In this document: piece by piece, positions 45,681 to 54,267 of the stretch
Layout of the letters: each line of letters starts with the position of its first letter
Position numbering within the stretch: position 1 is the first letter of the stretch
DNA from: Trinickia acidisoli
Lineage (GTDB): Bacteria; Pseudomonadota; Gammaproteobacteria; Burkholderiales; Burkholderiaceae
Direction: 5' to 3'
Assembly (NCBI RefSeq): GCF_017315725.1
Contig: NZ_JAFLRG010000002.1
Coordinates: forward strand, 248,001 to 312,000
Length of the DNA stretch: 64,000 bases
Notes under the pieces: model-generated
Seen by the model: the letters and a program-made list of their open reading frames with translations, nothing else
Database searches by the model: none
What the model was told of the DNA's origin: nothing
Translations under genes and position numbers: made by a program

Positions 45681-47041
45681 AACACGGGCAGTCAACCTCG
45701 GCCGTGAGTACCGGCCAACTTCATACAGGCTATCAAGCTGAATTGTCGGATTTTCGACTAGTATTCAGTCGTGGTGGAGCCTATACAGCTATCGCATTGG
45801 TGTTGTTGGGAGCAGGGCTGGACTATGGACAGTACCCTCATCTGCAGGTGGCATTCGCTGCGGTGCGTGTGCTGGTTTCGCTGCTGATCGCTGGAATTAT
45901 CATGATTTTGTACAGCGAATACGGAAAGCGCTTTACCTCGGGGTTGACTTTTTTATGGTTATTGCTTCCGCAGATGATGATTTCCTGGATGATTTTCAGG
46001 ACTGACGGCGCGCAATCTCCCTACTACGTAGGGCTAAATCTGGCTATATTTGCGTCTGGCATCGCTCTGCCTTTCGGCCTGTGGCAGAACGTTGTATTTG
46101 GAGGGGTGTCCTGCTTGCTGTATCTGTTGGCCTGTTTGCTGCACAGAGATGGAGGCACGGGGCAGGTGGGCGCGCTGCTGGTCAATACACTATTGTTGTT
46201 GTTTGCCGCAGTGGCCAGTGCCGTTTATACCTTTTTCAATGAGCGTGCGCGCTTCATGTTGTTTAGCCTCAAGGTCGAGGTGTCGGAGAAGAATACGGAA
46301 CTCGAGGCCATCAACCGCAAGCTCGTCGACATTAAAGGGCAATTGCTTCAACAAGAAAAGATGGCTGCAATCGGTACGTTGGCGGCAGGTTTGCTTCATG
46401 AGGTGAACAATCCCGTCAATTTTTCTTTGATGGCTATCGAGGTAGCCATGGAAGAGCCTGCTGCGAAGTTTGAATCTGCGTTGCATGAATGTCTGACGGA
46501 CGCTAGGCAGGGCATGCAGCGTGTTCAGCATATCGTCTCGGATCTCAAGACCTTTGCTTATCGAAAGCCCGGCGCCGAGGTGGAGCAAGGAACGCCTTTC
46601 CTGTTTGAAAAGGCGCTTGAGTCTTCGATGCGTTTGACCTCGCATGAACTGCGCGGTGTTGCTACGACACGTGATTTGCCTGCCGATACCCTTGTGCTCG
46701 GCGATGAGGCCGCAATCATCGGAGTGCTGATAAATCTCATCTCCAATGCTGTGGTGGCGATGCGTAAGGCGGGGACAGTCGTGCCAGCGATTCATACGTC
46801 GGCGAGGTGGATAGAAGAGCGTCTGCATATCACTGTTCGCGACAACGGTCCTGGGATAGCTAGTGAAAATCTTGCCCGAGTATTCGAACCGTTCTTCACT
46901 ACGCGCGACGTTGGGCAAGGATTGGGCCTTGGTTTGTCGATCAGTTATGCGGTCATTGAACGCCATGGAGGCGTTCTTTACGCTGAAAGTGAGCTAGGTA
47001 GCTGGGCCGCGTTCAGCTTCGATCTTCCTAGAGCTAGTTAA
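45677..47041 (+). CDS. Membrane sensor histidine kinase, PhcS-like
   Basis: A 454-residue protein. Residues 30-195 contain about six hydrophobic segments (e.g. YTAIALVLLGAGLDYG, VRVLVSLLIAGIIMILYSE, LLVNTLLLLFAAVASAVYTF), followed by a coiled coil and H-box LAAGLLHEVNNPVNFSLMAI with the phospho-accepting His, then N-box IIGVLINLISNAVVAMRKAG, G1 DNGPGIAS, and F/G2 FEPFFTTRDVGQGLGLGLSI. PhcS and CqsS-type quorum-sensing kinases have this multi-TM sensor with no large periplasmic domain. The ATG overlaps the methyltransferase stop. It should sense the fatty-acid-derived signal and phosphorylate the next protein (inference). Confidence 0.85.
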   Translation: MKHGQSTSAVSTGQLHTGYQAELSDFRLVFSRGGAYTAIALVLLGAGLDYGQYPHLQVAFAAVRVLVSLLIAGIIMILYSEYGKRFTSGLTFLWLLLPQMMISWMIFRTDGAQSPYYVGLNLAIFASGIALPFGLWQNVVFGGVSCLLYLLACLLHRDGGTGQVGALLVNTLLLLFAAVASAVYTFFNERARFMLFSLKVEVSEKNTELEAINRKLVDIKGQLLQQEKMAAIGTLAAGLLHEVNNPVNFSLMAIEVAMEEPAAKFESALHECLTDARQGMQRVQHIVSDLKTFAYRKPGAEVEQGTPFLFEKALESSMRLTSHELRGVATTRDLPADTLVLGDEAAIIGVLINLISNAVVAMRKAGTVVPAIHTSARWIEERLHITVRDNGPGIASENLARVFEPFFTTRDVGQGLGLGLSISYAVIERHGGVLYAESELGSWAAFSFDLPRAS

Positions 47042-47120
47042 GCGATGTTGATTTTCTCATTGTGGTGCAGATGATTTCGGATTGTATGGGTATCGAGAGT
47101 CGTATACACAGGAGTTGCTG

Positions 47121-48128
47121 ATGAATGAACCGTGTGCCATAGAGGCAAAGCCGCCAATGATCCTGTTCATTGACGATGAGGCGACGGCCGTCAAATACTT
47201 TCAGCGAGCTATCGGCAACCTCGCTCCGGTACTGGCCGGTGGCTCGGTTGAAGAAGGCAAGGCCTTGCTGGATGCGCACTCTGATAGAGTAGCTGTTCTA
47301 GTGTCTGATCAGCGTATGCCTGGCGAGTGTGGAAACGAGTTACTGCGCTATGCGAGTGAGAGGTATCCGCATGTTGTGCGAATACTGACGACTGCCTATT
47401 CTGAAATCGATCAAACCATCGAGGCGGTCAATCACGGACAGATTCATCGGTATATCAAGAAACCGTGGGACATTACCGCATTGCGGCTGGAGTTACGGCA
47501 GGCGCTTGAGCTGGCGGGGCTGCGCAAGGAGCGTGATCAGTTGGTGCGAGAGAAACTCACTGTGTTGCAGCGGCAGACTATTGCTACGCGCATTGCGGTA
47601 ATTCGCACTGTTGCGGCCAGCCTGATCGGTCCGGAGCGCTTCCAGCCAGTGGAAACATATCTCGCTTGCGCCGCGCTTGCGGGGGTTCATGCACCGGAGC
47701 TCGATTGGTTGCTGATGGACTACGCTGATCTCGTGGAAGCGGAGAGCCTTCGTGGAGGTGCTTTCGGATATAGGGTGGCAAACCATCTCACCGCTCTGCG
47801 CACGCGAGGCACTGGACCTCGGGAAGGCCAGGCCACGATTGTGCTGGCCGAGCTTCTTGAAGCAGCGGGAGGCGCGGTACGGCGCGAGGCCGATACGCTT
47901 ATTTGGGGCGATCCTGCGGGATTTGCCGAGTTTCTTGGCGCTTCCACAAATACTGCGGTATCGGCTCCGCACGCTGTATGGATGGCTACGCTCCTCTGGC
48001 TTGACGAGAATGGCCTCGCACTGGCAGCCGCAAAAGAAGGTGAAGTCATAGTGTTACGGCCTACCATTCCGGCGGCCGAGTGGGGGGGGGACCGGCTAGC
48101 AACGTGGATCGAGCATTTCCGAGTGTGA
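47121..48128 (+). CDS. Response regulator with atypical output domain, PhcQ-like
   Basis: A 335-residue protein from ATG 47121 with RBS CAGGAG. The receiver domain (residues 12-130) shows ILFIDDEATAVKYFQRAIGN, the phospho-acceptor region VLVSDQRMPGECGNELLRYA, RILTTAYSEID and the Lys in RYIKKPWD. The remainder is helical, with a coiled-coil-like RKERDQLVREKLTVLQRQ, and no DNA-binding domain. This receiver/helical plan matches PhcQ of Ralstonia and other RpfG/CqsR-like adaptors. It is probably the last gene of the operon, since an IS4-family element starts 41 bp after the stop and may have removed more. Confidence 0.8.
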   Translation: MNEPCAIEAKPPMILFIDDEATAVKYFQRAIGNLAPVLAGGSVEEGKALLDAHSDRVAVLVSDQRMPGECGNELLRYASERYPHVVRILTTAYSEIDQTIEAVNHGQIHRYIKKPWDITALRLELRQALELAGLRKERDQLVREKLTVLQRQTIATRIAVIRTVAASLIGPERFQPVETYLACAALAGVHAPELDWLLMDYADLVEAESLRGGAFGYRVANHLTALRTRGTGPREGQATIVLAELLEAAGGAVRREADTLIWGDPAGFAEFLGASTNTAVSAPHAVWMATLLWLDENGLALAAAKEGEVIVLRPTIPAAEWGGDRLATWIEHFRV

Positions 48129-48169
48129 ATGTTTCATATGCTCCGTGGAAAATGCGTGAGTCGGTCGAA

Positions 48170-49614
48170 CTCATTCCATTACACACAAGTCGGCATGAGC
48201 GGTTTGTAAACTGTCGCGGTTTGCCGTTTGCTCTTGCTTTTTGCGCGGCACGCGAATGGCACGAGCAACGGAGAGCTGGGCGGCAATGGAATTCAAGGGC
48301 ATCGATCTGGGCGACAAGCGCCTGAACCGGCGGGCGATCCTGCTGGCCGAGCAACTGTCGGGCAATCCGACGGCGAGCATTCCGCTGGCGTGCGGCGGCT
48401 GGGCTGAGACGGCGGCGGCTTATCGGTTCTTCGCGCAGGACAAGCTGGAATGGACCGACGTCATGGAGCCGCACTGGCAGAGCTCGACCGAGCGGATGCG
48501 GGCATGTGAGGTGGTGCTGTGCCTGGATGACACAACCGAGCTGAACTTTAACGGGCAGGAGATCGCTGGACTGGGGCCGTTGTCGTATGAAGCACAGCGC
48601 GGCATGTACGTTCACGCGACCTACGCGGTCACGCCACAGCGTGAACCGTTGGGCGTGCTCAATGCCTGGATGTGGTCGCGTGAGCGCAAGGACGCCCGAG
48701 GCAAGCGTGGCGGCCTCAAGGAAAGCACGCGCTGGATCGAGGGATACGAGCGGGTGGCCGAGCAGGCGGTGGATCTGCCCGGCACACGGCTGGTGTATGT
48801 CGCAGACCGTGAGTCGGACATTGTCGAGCTGATGGCCAAAGCGCGCGATTTGGGTTATCCGGCCGACTGGCTGATTCGCGCCCAGCACAATCGCGTGTTG
48901 CCCGAGGGTCAAAGACTCTGGGATCACGCCACGCAAGGCGAGGCGCTTGGTGAAATCCGCTTCACGTTGCCGGGTCGCCAGCGACAGAAGGCGCGGGAGG
49001 TTCAGCAGCAAATCTGGAGTCGTCGGATCGACGTGCCCGATGGCCAGGGCGGTGTTGTGTCGATCAATTGCCTTGTTGCGCGAGAGATTGACGCGTCCGC
49101 CGGGGCGACGCCGATCGAATGGCGCTTGCTGACCAATCGCGACGTGCCGGATATGACCGAGGCCGCGCGACTGATCGATTGGTACCGCGCCCGCTGGGAG
49201 GTGGAAACCTTCTTTCATGTGCTGAAGAACGGTTGCCGGGTCGAGGCGCTACAACTGAGCACGATCGAGCGCATCGAGCGGGCGCTGGCGGTGTTCATGG
49301 TGGTGGCGTGGCGCATTGCCCGTCTCATGCGCTTAGGTCGAACTTGCCCCGACCTCGATGCCGGACTGCTATTCGAGCCCGATGAATGGAGGGCCGCCTT
49401 CATCCTCAACAAGAAGGCCCCGCCCGAAAAGCCGCCGCGGCTAAACGAAGTAGTACGGCTCGTCGCCAGGCTCGGCGGTTTCCTCGCCCGCAAAGGCGAC
49501 GGTGAGCCTGGCGTCAAAACCATCTGGCTAGGCATGCAGCGAGTGGTGGATTTTGCTGCCGGCATCAGATACGCACGCGAGCTTGAGTAGCAGACTTGTG
49601 TGTAATGGAATGGG
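48170..49614 (+). mobile_element. IS4-family (IS50/Tn5-like) insertion sequence, second copy
   Basis: A 1445-bp element with inverted repeats CTCATTCCATTACACACAAG on the left and CCCATTCCATTACACACAAG on the right (complement), 19 of 20 positions. Unlike the 25 kb element, the outside bases (GTCGGTCGAA left, TTTAACCATC right) show no 9-bp duplication, so the flanks were probably rearranged after insertion. The transposase gene is intact. It differs clearly from the first copy in both ends and protein. Confidence 0.93.
48256..49590 (+). CDS. IS4-family transposase (Tn5-like)
   Basis: A 444-residue transposase; ATG 48256 (MARATESWAAMEFKGIDLGD) is preferred to the upstream TTG. Seen: Tn5-type N-terminal LGDKRLNRRAILLAEQLSGN and GWAETAAAYRFFAQDKLEW, catalytic LCLDDTTELNFNG, VYVADRESDIVEL and YREK-like box WYRARWEVETFFHVLKNG. 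A relative of, but distinct from, the 25337 transposase. Intact. Confidence 0.95.
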   Translation: MARATESWAAMEFKGIDLGDKRLNRRAILLAEQLSGNPTASIPLACGGWAETAAAYRFFAQDKLEWTDVMEPHWQSSTERMRACEVVLCLDDTTELNFNGQEIAGLGPLSYEAQRGMYVHATYAVTPQREPLGVLNAWMWSRERKDARGKRGGLKESTRWIEGYERVAEQAVDLPGTRLVYVADRESDIVELMAKARDLGYPADWLIRAQHNRVLPEGQRLWDHATQGEALGEIRFTLPGRQRQKAREVQQQIWSRRIDVPDGQGGVVSINCLVAREIDASAGATPIEWRLLTNRDVPDMTEAARLIDWYRARWEVETFFHVLKNGCRVEALQLSTIERIERALAVFMVVAWRIARLMRLGRTCPDLDAGLLFEPDEWRAAFILNKKAPPEKPPRLNEVVRLVARLGGFLARKGDGEPGVKTIWLGMQRVVDFAAGIRYARELE

Positions 49615-49781
49615 TTTAACCATCATCGGCTCATGGAACCGCTCTGCTATATGACGCCCGCTGAAGCTGACGCAAACTACTATTGCCAATTCAGCGGCGC
49701 CATTGCTGTGCCGGCATCAACTTAAACCAACCAGCCTTCAGGATTCCCGGGCGGTTCTGTATTCCAAGGAAGGAGCTGAGG

Positions 49782-51116
49782 ATGCCTTTAATCCCCACGG
49801 TGCCACTGGATGCGTTGCAAATCGTCTTCAGTTTTTTGATGCCGCCCGATCTGTGGGCGTTTGCACGGACGAGTTCAGATGCTTGCCATGCGGTAGGGCT
49901 TTGGAGATTGGCTGATGCGTGGTTACAACATATGTATGACAACGGGCTCAAGTGCACCCATGGGCCGCTAGGCGATCGGGCAGCGGTAGACCGTCGGGCA
50001 AACGCGCTGTGTGGGCTGGCTGAGACCATCCGACACCTGCCGCCAAACCGGCGAGTGGCTGCATATAAAGACTTGTGCGTGGCCGTCAAGCCGCTGCTGT
50101 GTCAAGAGCGGTTGGAGTATGCGGCACGCGTGTTGCCCAGGCTGGGTATATCCATCCTGGCCTTGCCGGAACGCGAGCTACAGGAAGAGTATGAAGCGTT
50201 GTTCCGCTGCTCACCATTCGCGCGGAGCGGGCTGGTCACGGCCATCTCAGGCTTGCCGCTAGGCACGCGAGCGAAAGAGTATGACCGTCTGTGGGCGGCC
50301 TGCGGCTCGTTCCCAACTCGAGCCGAGCTGTGCGCGTTTAGCGCGGTCATCTCAAGCCTGCCGGAAGCAAAGCAAGAGGCGGCGTATCGCAACGTGTGCG
50401 AGGTCGCGAACAAGCAGGGGCCACGCGATAAGGCAGCTGTACGAGGCGCGGCCATCCTGGGCCTGCCGGAAGACAAGCGAGTGGCGGAGTATAAGAGCGT
50501 GCTCAGGGCCGCCACGAGTCTGAGTTCTCGCGATCGGGCGTGCGTGCTGGACGTGCTATGCACGGTCGTCCCGAGGCTGCCGCAAGACGCGCAGGAGGCG
50601 GCTTATCGCAAGCTGTGCAAGGCCGTCATGAAGCCGGATCCTTGCGATCCTGGCTTGCTGGTTAGGCTATGTATGGTCATCCCGACCCTGGAAGGCGGGC
50701 GAGAGGTGGCGTATCGTAAGTTGTGCGAGGCCACCGACCAGATGAGGGAGCTGGATCCGGTATTCAGGCTGGGCATGCTATGCGCGGCCATCTCGAGCTG
50801 TCCGGCAAACAAGCAAGAGGATGCGTATCATGCGCTGCGCGCGGTCGCCGACAGGATGTCGCCGTTGGACGTGACATGCATGCTGGGCGCGCTGGGCGCG
50901 GCCATCGAGCGTTTGTCGACATCTAGATTAGCAACCATGCCCCCATCTGTAGCCGCCGGTGGCTCGGCTGCACCTGCCGGAGGGCCTCAGAGTGGCGCCC
51001 CGATCGACAGGAGTCTCAATGTTCTCGACGGGCACTCATGCCGTGCAGACGCACCACCAAGATCGCGCAGACCAGTACGGGTCCCCGACCGTGGTGGTCG
51101 TTGTGTGGTGGCGTGA
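49782..51116 (+). CDS. F-box-like protein with novel about 37-residue repeats, effector candidate
   Basis: A 444-residue protein from ATG 49782 with RBS AAGGAGCTGAGG. Residues 4-40 (IPTVPLDALQIVFSFLMPPD, LWAFARTSSDACHAVGLW) fit an F-box: Leu/Pro at the start, hydrophobic pairs, PPDLW at the usual rLLxDL position. About eight repeats follow between residues 75 and 380, consensus LPxxxxxxxYrxLCxAxxxxxxxxxAxVLxxLxxxIxxL (for instance LPEAKQEAAYRNVCEVANKQ and LPQDAQEAAYRKLCKAVMKP). The tail is Arg/Pro/Gly-rich. Bacterial F-box proteins such as Ralstonia GALA effectors carry leucine-rich repeats; this one has a different repeat. Flanked by IS4 and IS630 elements. No Sec signal. Host SKP1 binding is inferred. 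Confidence 0.7.
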   Translation: MPLIPTVPLDALQIVFSFLMPPDLWAFARTSSDACHAVGLWRLADAWLQHMYDNGLKCTHGPLGDRAAVDRRANALCGLAETIRHLPPNRRVAAYKDLCVAVKPLLCQERLEYAARVLPRLGISILALPERELQEEYEALFRCSPFARSGLVTAISGLPLGTRAKEYDRLWAACGSFPTRAELCAFSAVISSLPEAKQEAAYRNVCEVANKQGPRDKAAVRGAAILGLPEDKRVAEYKSVLRAATSLSSRDRACVLDVLCTVVPRLPQDAQEAAYRKLCKAVMKPDPCDPGLLVRLCMVIPTLEGGREVAYRKLCEATDQMRELDPVFRLGMLCAAISSCPANKQEDAYHALRAVADRMSPLDVTCMLGALGAAIERLSTSRLATMPPSVAAGGSAAPAGGPQSGAPIDRSLNVLDGHSCRADAPPRSRRPVRVPDRGGRCVVA

Positions 51117-51204
51117 GTGGCGTTGGTGCGTAGAGGAAAGTGAGGGGGCAATGGTCCCTTCCCTCATGCGCGAGGCGGTCTATCCCTTGCTGTCAAATAA
51201 AGTA

Positions 51205-52305
51205 CTAAGTTTTTAGAAAGTAATTTCACATCCGTGAGACAATGGCTGGATGAAATGCAAACGTTCATCAGACGGCCGCAAGCTGGATCACCACACGCTC
51301 CAGGTCATGCGCCAACAAGCGGTTAAGGCGGCGCACGAAGGCACAACGGTGGCATCGATAGCGGCTGCGTTCGGTGTGAGCACTCGCACGGTTTTTAACT
51401 GGCTCGCCCAGTTCGCCGAAGGCGGACAGAATGCACTTTTGGCCAAGCCGATTCCGGGGCGGCCACCGAAGATCAGTGCCGACGAAATGCGTTGGATTGC
51501 CCAGGCGGTTCGCGACAACTCTCCCCAACAGTTCAAGTTCGAATTCGGTCTGTGGACACTGTCGTTGATCAGCGAACTGATCAAGCGCCAGTTCGGCAAA
51601 TCTTTGGCGTTGGCCTCGGTCAGCCGTGTCATGAAGCTGCTTGGCTTTTCCGTCCAAAAGCCGCTGTATCAAGCTTGGCAGCAAGACACCCAACTCGTGC
51701 ACGAGTGGGAAACCAAGACGTATCCGGCGATCAAGGCGCAAGCCCGCGCGCAAGGCGCGGTGATCTATTTTGCCGATGAAGCGGGCATTCGCTCCGACTA
51801 CCATACCGGCACGACCTGGGCTCCGGTCGGCCAAACGCCCGTCGTCGAGGTAACTGGGCGACGCTTCTCGTTCAACATGATCTCGGCGGTCAGTCCTGGT
51901 GGCGAATTTCGCTTCATGATTCACGAGGGATCGGTGAGGGCGACGACCTTCAAGGAATTTCTCGCTCGTCTGATGGTCGGTGCAAGCAAGCCAATCTTCT
52001 TGATCGTCGATGGTCATCCGATCCATAAATCCAAGCTCGTCAAAGACTACGTCGCATCGCTCGATGGGCAGCTCACGTTGTTCTACCTGCCGCCCTACGC
52101 GCCGCAGTTGAACCCCGATGAACAAGTGTGGGCACACGTCAAACGGCGAGTCAGCCGGCAGCTTGTGCAAAGCCTGGACGACATGAAGTCGCTCGCCCTC
52201 GGTGCGTTGCGACGCATTCAAAAACTGCCCGACCTCGTCAAATCGTTCTTCCGTCAGCCCGAGTGTCAATACGCTAGCGAGTGAGGCTACTTTCTAAAAA
52301 CTTAG
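51205..52305 (+). mobile_element. IS630-family insertion sequence, complete
   Basis: The element is 1101 bp. The sequences TACTAAGTTTTTAGAAAGTA at 51203-51222 and its exact complement at 52288-52307 form perfect 20-bp terminal repeats including the TA target duplication typical of IS630/Tc1-mariner. The single transposase gene is intact. It lies 86 bp after the F-box-like gene, so that gene is bracketed by two mobile elements and may have moved as a block. Confidence 0.95.
51250..52284 (+). CDS. IS630-family transposase
   Basis: A 344-residue transposase. The N-terminal helix-turn-helix has VASIAAAFGVSTRTVFNWLA and the second DNA-binding part ELIKRQFGKSLALASVSRVM. The DDE core shows YFADEAGIRSDYHTGTTWAP, FLIVDGHPIHKSKLVKDYVA and the C-terminal LPPYAPQLNPDEQVWAHVKR with the last acidic residue. 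All three catalytic residues are present in an open frame, so it may be active. Confidence 0.95.
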   Translation: MKCKRSSDGRKLDHHTLQVMRQQAVKAAHEGTTVASIAAAFGVSTRTVFNWLAQFAEGGQNALLAKPIPGRPPKISADEMRWIAQAVRDNSPQQFKFEFGLWTLSLISELIKRQFGKSLALASVSRVMKLLGFSVQKPLYQAWQQDTQLVHEWETKTYPAIKAQARAQGAVIYFADEAGIRSDYHTGTTWAPVGQTPVVEVTGRRFSFNMISAVSPGGEFRFMIHEGSVRATTFKEFLARLMVGASKPIFLIVDGHPIHKSKLVKDYVASLDGQLTLFYLPPYAPQLNPDEQVWAHVKRRVSRQLVQSLDDMKSLALGALRRIQKLPDLVKSFFRQPECQYASE

Positions 52306-52631
52306 TAACTCTATGGTTCACCCCATTTTTGCAACCCCGGATTATCAATGTCGCGTTAGCTTGCCTAAACGTAGGGGAAAATAAAATTGACTTGGTTTTG
52401 GCTGACGCGATAGCCCGAGAATTCGCCAATTGCGGCGACATCCGTAGGTGACGTGTAGGTTGTGCGATGACAGATTGGTTTCAATAGACCGCGCAGTGAT
52501 TGGCACGGCTTTATGCAGTTTGTCTTTTATTCGGTTTGAATTTGTCCATCTTTAGCGTCACGTCGTAATCAGTGTCTCGCCATCTGGCTATCGTTGCTGC
52601 GAGCTTTACCCGGTGAGTCGAGATATGACCA
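52306..52631. other. Intergenic stretch after IS630
   Basis: This 326-bp interval has no reading frame I can support. It is AT-richer than the flanks and may hold the promoter of the 52.6 kb gene; nothing else is seen. Confidence 0.4.
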
Positions 52632-54233
52632 TTGGTGCGACGAATATCCGTGCGCAAAAAGTTCCATCGAGAATACACGGCCCTGGTAGGCAGGGTGAAC
52701 CGGAGAGTCTATGAGCTTCAAACATCGTACTTTGCTGGCTGCTTGCCCCAGGCGCTGCTGGAGAGAAGCACGATGACGCCCGGCGGTGAAGGCGAGGTTA
52801 TGGGGTTTGCTCAGGCGGCGCCTTCTTTGGCGGTTGCCGACGAAGCAAAGATAGCAATCGCGACCATGGAGCGCGTGCTGGCTCAATTGAGCGAGCTTCA
52901 GGACGACGAAACAAGCGCCTGTGCGAAGCAGCTTCAGGTATTGGTTGATGCGTCGATCAGTGCGTGTTGCCTGCTGTGGCAGTACTGTCAAGCATCCGAT
53001 GCTACAGACGATGTGCGCGAGCAAGTGTCCGCTGTTGCGTGCGACCTCAGTGCCCGCTTACTGCGGACATATTTGGCCCGGGTTCGTGCGCTTGAACAAC
53101 GAATGTTGGCCAGTCTCAGCGCGCAGTGGGCCGGCGTATTGTTGCGCTCGATGACGACCGCGCGTTGGAGTGCTCGATGGTCATGGCTGCGCTATGAGCG
53201 TCCATCTGAGCAGTTCTGGGCGTTTTGCGCTTATATCTACGAAAACGCCGAGCGTGGAGGCGTTGCCCGCACCGAATCCCAGTTGGTGGCCGGCCAAGAT
53301 CCCGTATCCATTGAGATGGAATACCTTGCGCTATTGTTTGCACAATGGATCAACCCGCTTTCTCTCTCTCCGACGGCATACTTTCTCGTCGAACGCGTTG
53401 TCGATTCCTGTCGCAGGGATCTCTCGTTTAGTCCGCTGGAAGGTCCGGACAACGACGAGATCGTGGATCTGGACACCGGGCGGGTCGTGCTGCCCCAAAA
53501 TGCCATTGCGCCTCGCCGTAAGAGCCGTCATCGCTATGTGCCGCTCGGGCGCTTGCGAGACCGAGTGCGCGCGCAACTACTGCAGGTTAGCGAAGATCGG
53601 GCGGCGAGCGTTTTGCTCGATGCGATCGCGCAGATATCGCGCACGGTTATCGGACACCAGCAACGGCATCTAGTTCGTCTGGGATACCGGACCAATATCG
53701 TGCGTACCGTTCATGCCACGTTCGGCTATGAACAAATCATGGCCACCTGGGAGGCAGCCGATGCTCAGGTAGCGCAACCTTGGGGGCATGAATGTATGTT
53801 GCGCGATCGTAGCATTCAGGGATGTAGGCTTTTCGTCCCATTCCCCAAGGTCAGGATCGGCATGCTGGTTGCGGTTGCGGGCGTGTTCGGCGCCGAGCGT
53901 GCGTTGGGCGTCATTCGCTGGCTGACGCGCGCGGGTACGGACAGTTGGGAAGCGGGAGTGTGGTTGTTGCGAGGCACGATCTCCGTTCTGCAAGCTCAGC
54001 CGCAAGAGGGCCTTTGGCCCGAAGGGCAGGTTATGCATCCTGTCATGGTCGTCGATACGGAGGAGGCCGAATATAACGGTCTAACGCTCGTTCTACCCAA
54101 GCACAGTTGTAAGGCGCAGTGCTCTGCGGAATTGATTACGCCACAGGCACGGCTTCGGTTTCTGCGGCGCAAGTATCTGGAATCAGGCGTCGATTTCGAC
54201 TTGGGACTATACGTTGCGGAGGAGATCGCGTAG
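52632..54233 (+). CDS. Large unknown cytosolic protein
   Basis: A 533-residue protein; TTG 52632 and GTG codons at 52635 and 52650 are possible starts, and none has a strong Shine-Dalgarno. The N-terminal 250 residues are helical (ARLLRTYLARVRALEQRMLA, SLSAQWAGVLLRSMTTARWS). In the middle is DEIVDLDTGRVVLPQ with a basic patch APRRKSRHRYVPLGRLRDRV. The C-terminal 200 residues look beta-rich (QGCRLFVPFPKVRIGMLVAV, YNGLTLVLPKHSCKAQ). I do not recognise the family with certainty; the RxxxR-like basic patch before a beta-rich region would fit a ligand-binding regulator such as a PilZ-related protein, but the match is weak. No signal peptide or membrane segment. Confidence 0.55.
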   Translation: MVRRISVRKKFHREYTALVGRVNRRVYELQTSYFAGCLPQALLERSTMTPGGEGEVMGFAQAAPSLAVADEAKIAIATMERVLAQLSELQDDETSACAKQLQVLVDASISACCLLWQYCQASDATDDVREQVSAVACDLSARLLRTYLARVRALEQRMLASLSAQWAGVLLRSMTTARWSARWSWLRYERPSEQFWAFCAYIYENAERGGVARTESQLVAGQDPVSIEMEYLALLFAQWINPLSLSPTAYFLVERVVDSCRRDLSFSPLEGPDNDEIVDLDTGRVVLPQNAIAPRRKSRHRYVPLGRLRDRVRAQLLQVSEDRAASVLLDAIAQISRTVIGHQQRHLVRLGYRTNIVRTVHATFGYEQIMATWEAADAQVAQPWGHECMLRDRSIQGCRLFVPFPKVRIGMLVAVAGVFGAERALGVIRWLTRAGTDSWEAGVWLLRGTISVLQAQPQEGLWPEGQVMHPVMVVDTEEAEYNGLTLVLPKHSCKAQCSAELITPQARLRFLRRKYLESGVDFDLGLYVAEEIA

Positions 54234-54267
54234 AGCGAAGCTCGCGCGTTGCTGGTTGATAGTCGAT

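Noticed and set aside
48061..49218. 385-codon minus-strand frame over the second IS4 transposase.
   Set aside because: Shadow of the transposase; composition Arg/His-rich without protein features.
48160..49625. Target-site duplication around the second IS4 element.
   Set aside because: Flanks GTCGGTCGAA and TTTAACCATC do not match over nine bases.
51268..52269. 333-codon minus-strand frame over IS630.
   Set aside because: Shadow of the transposase gene.
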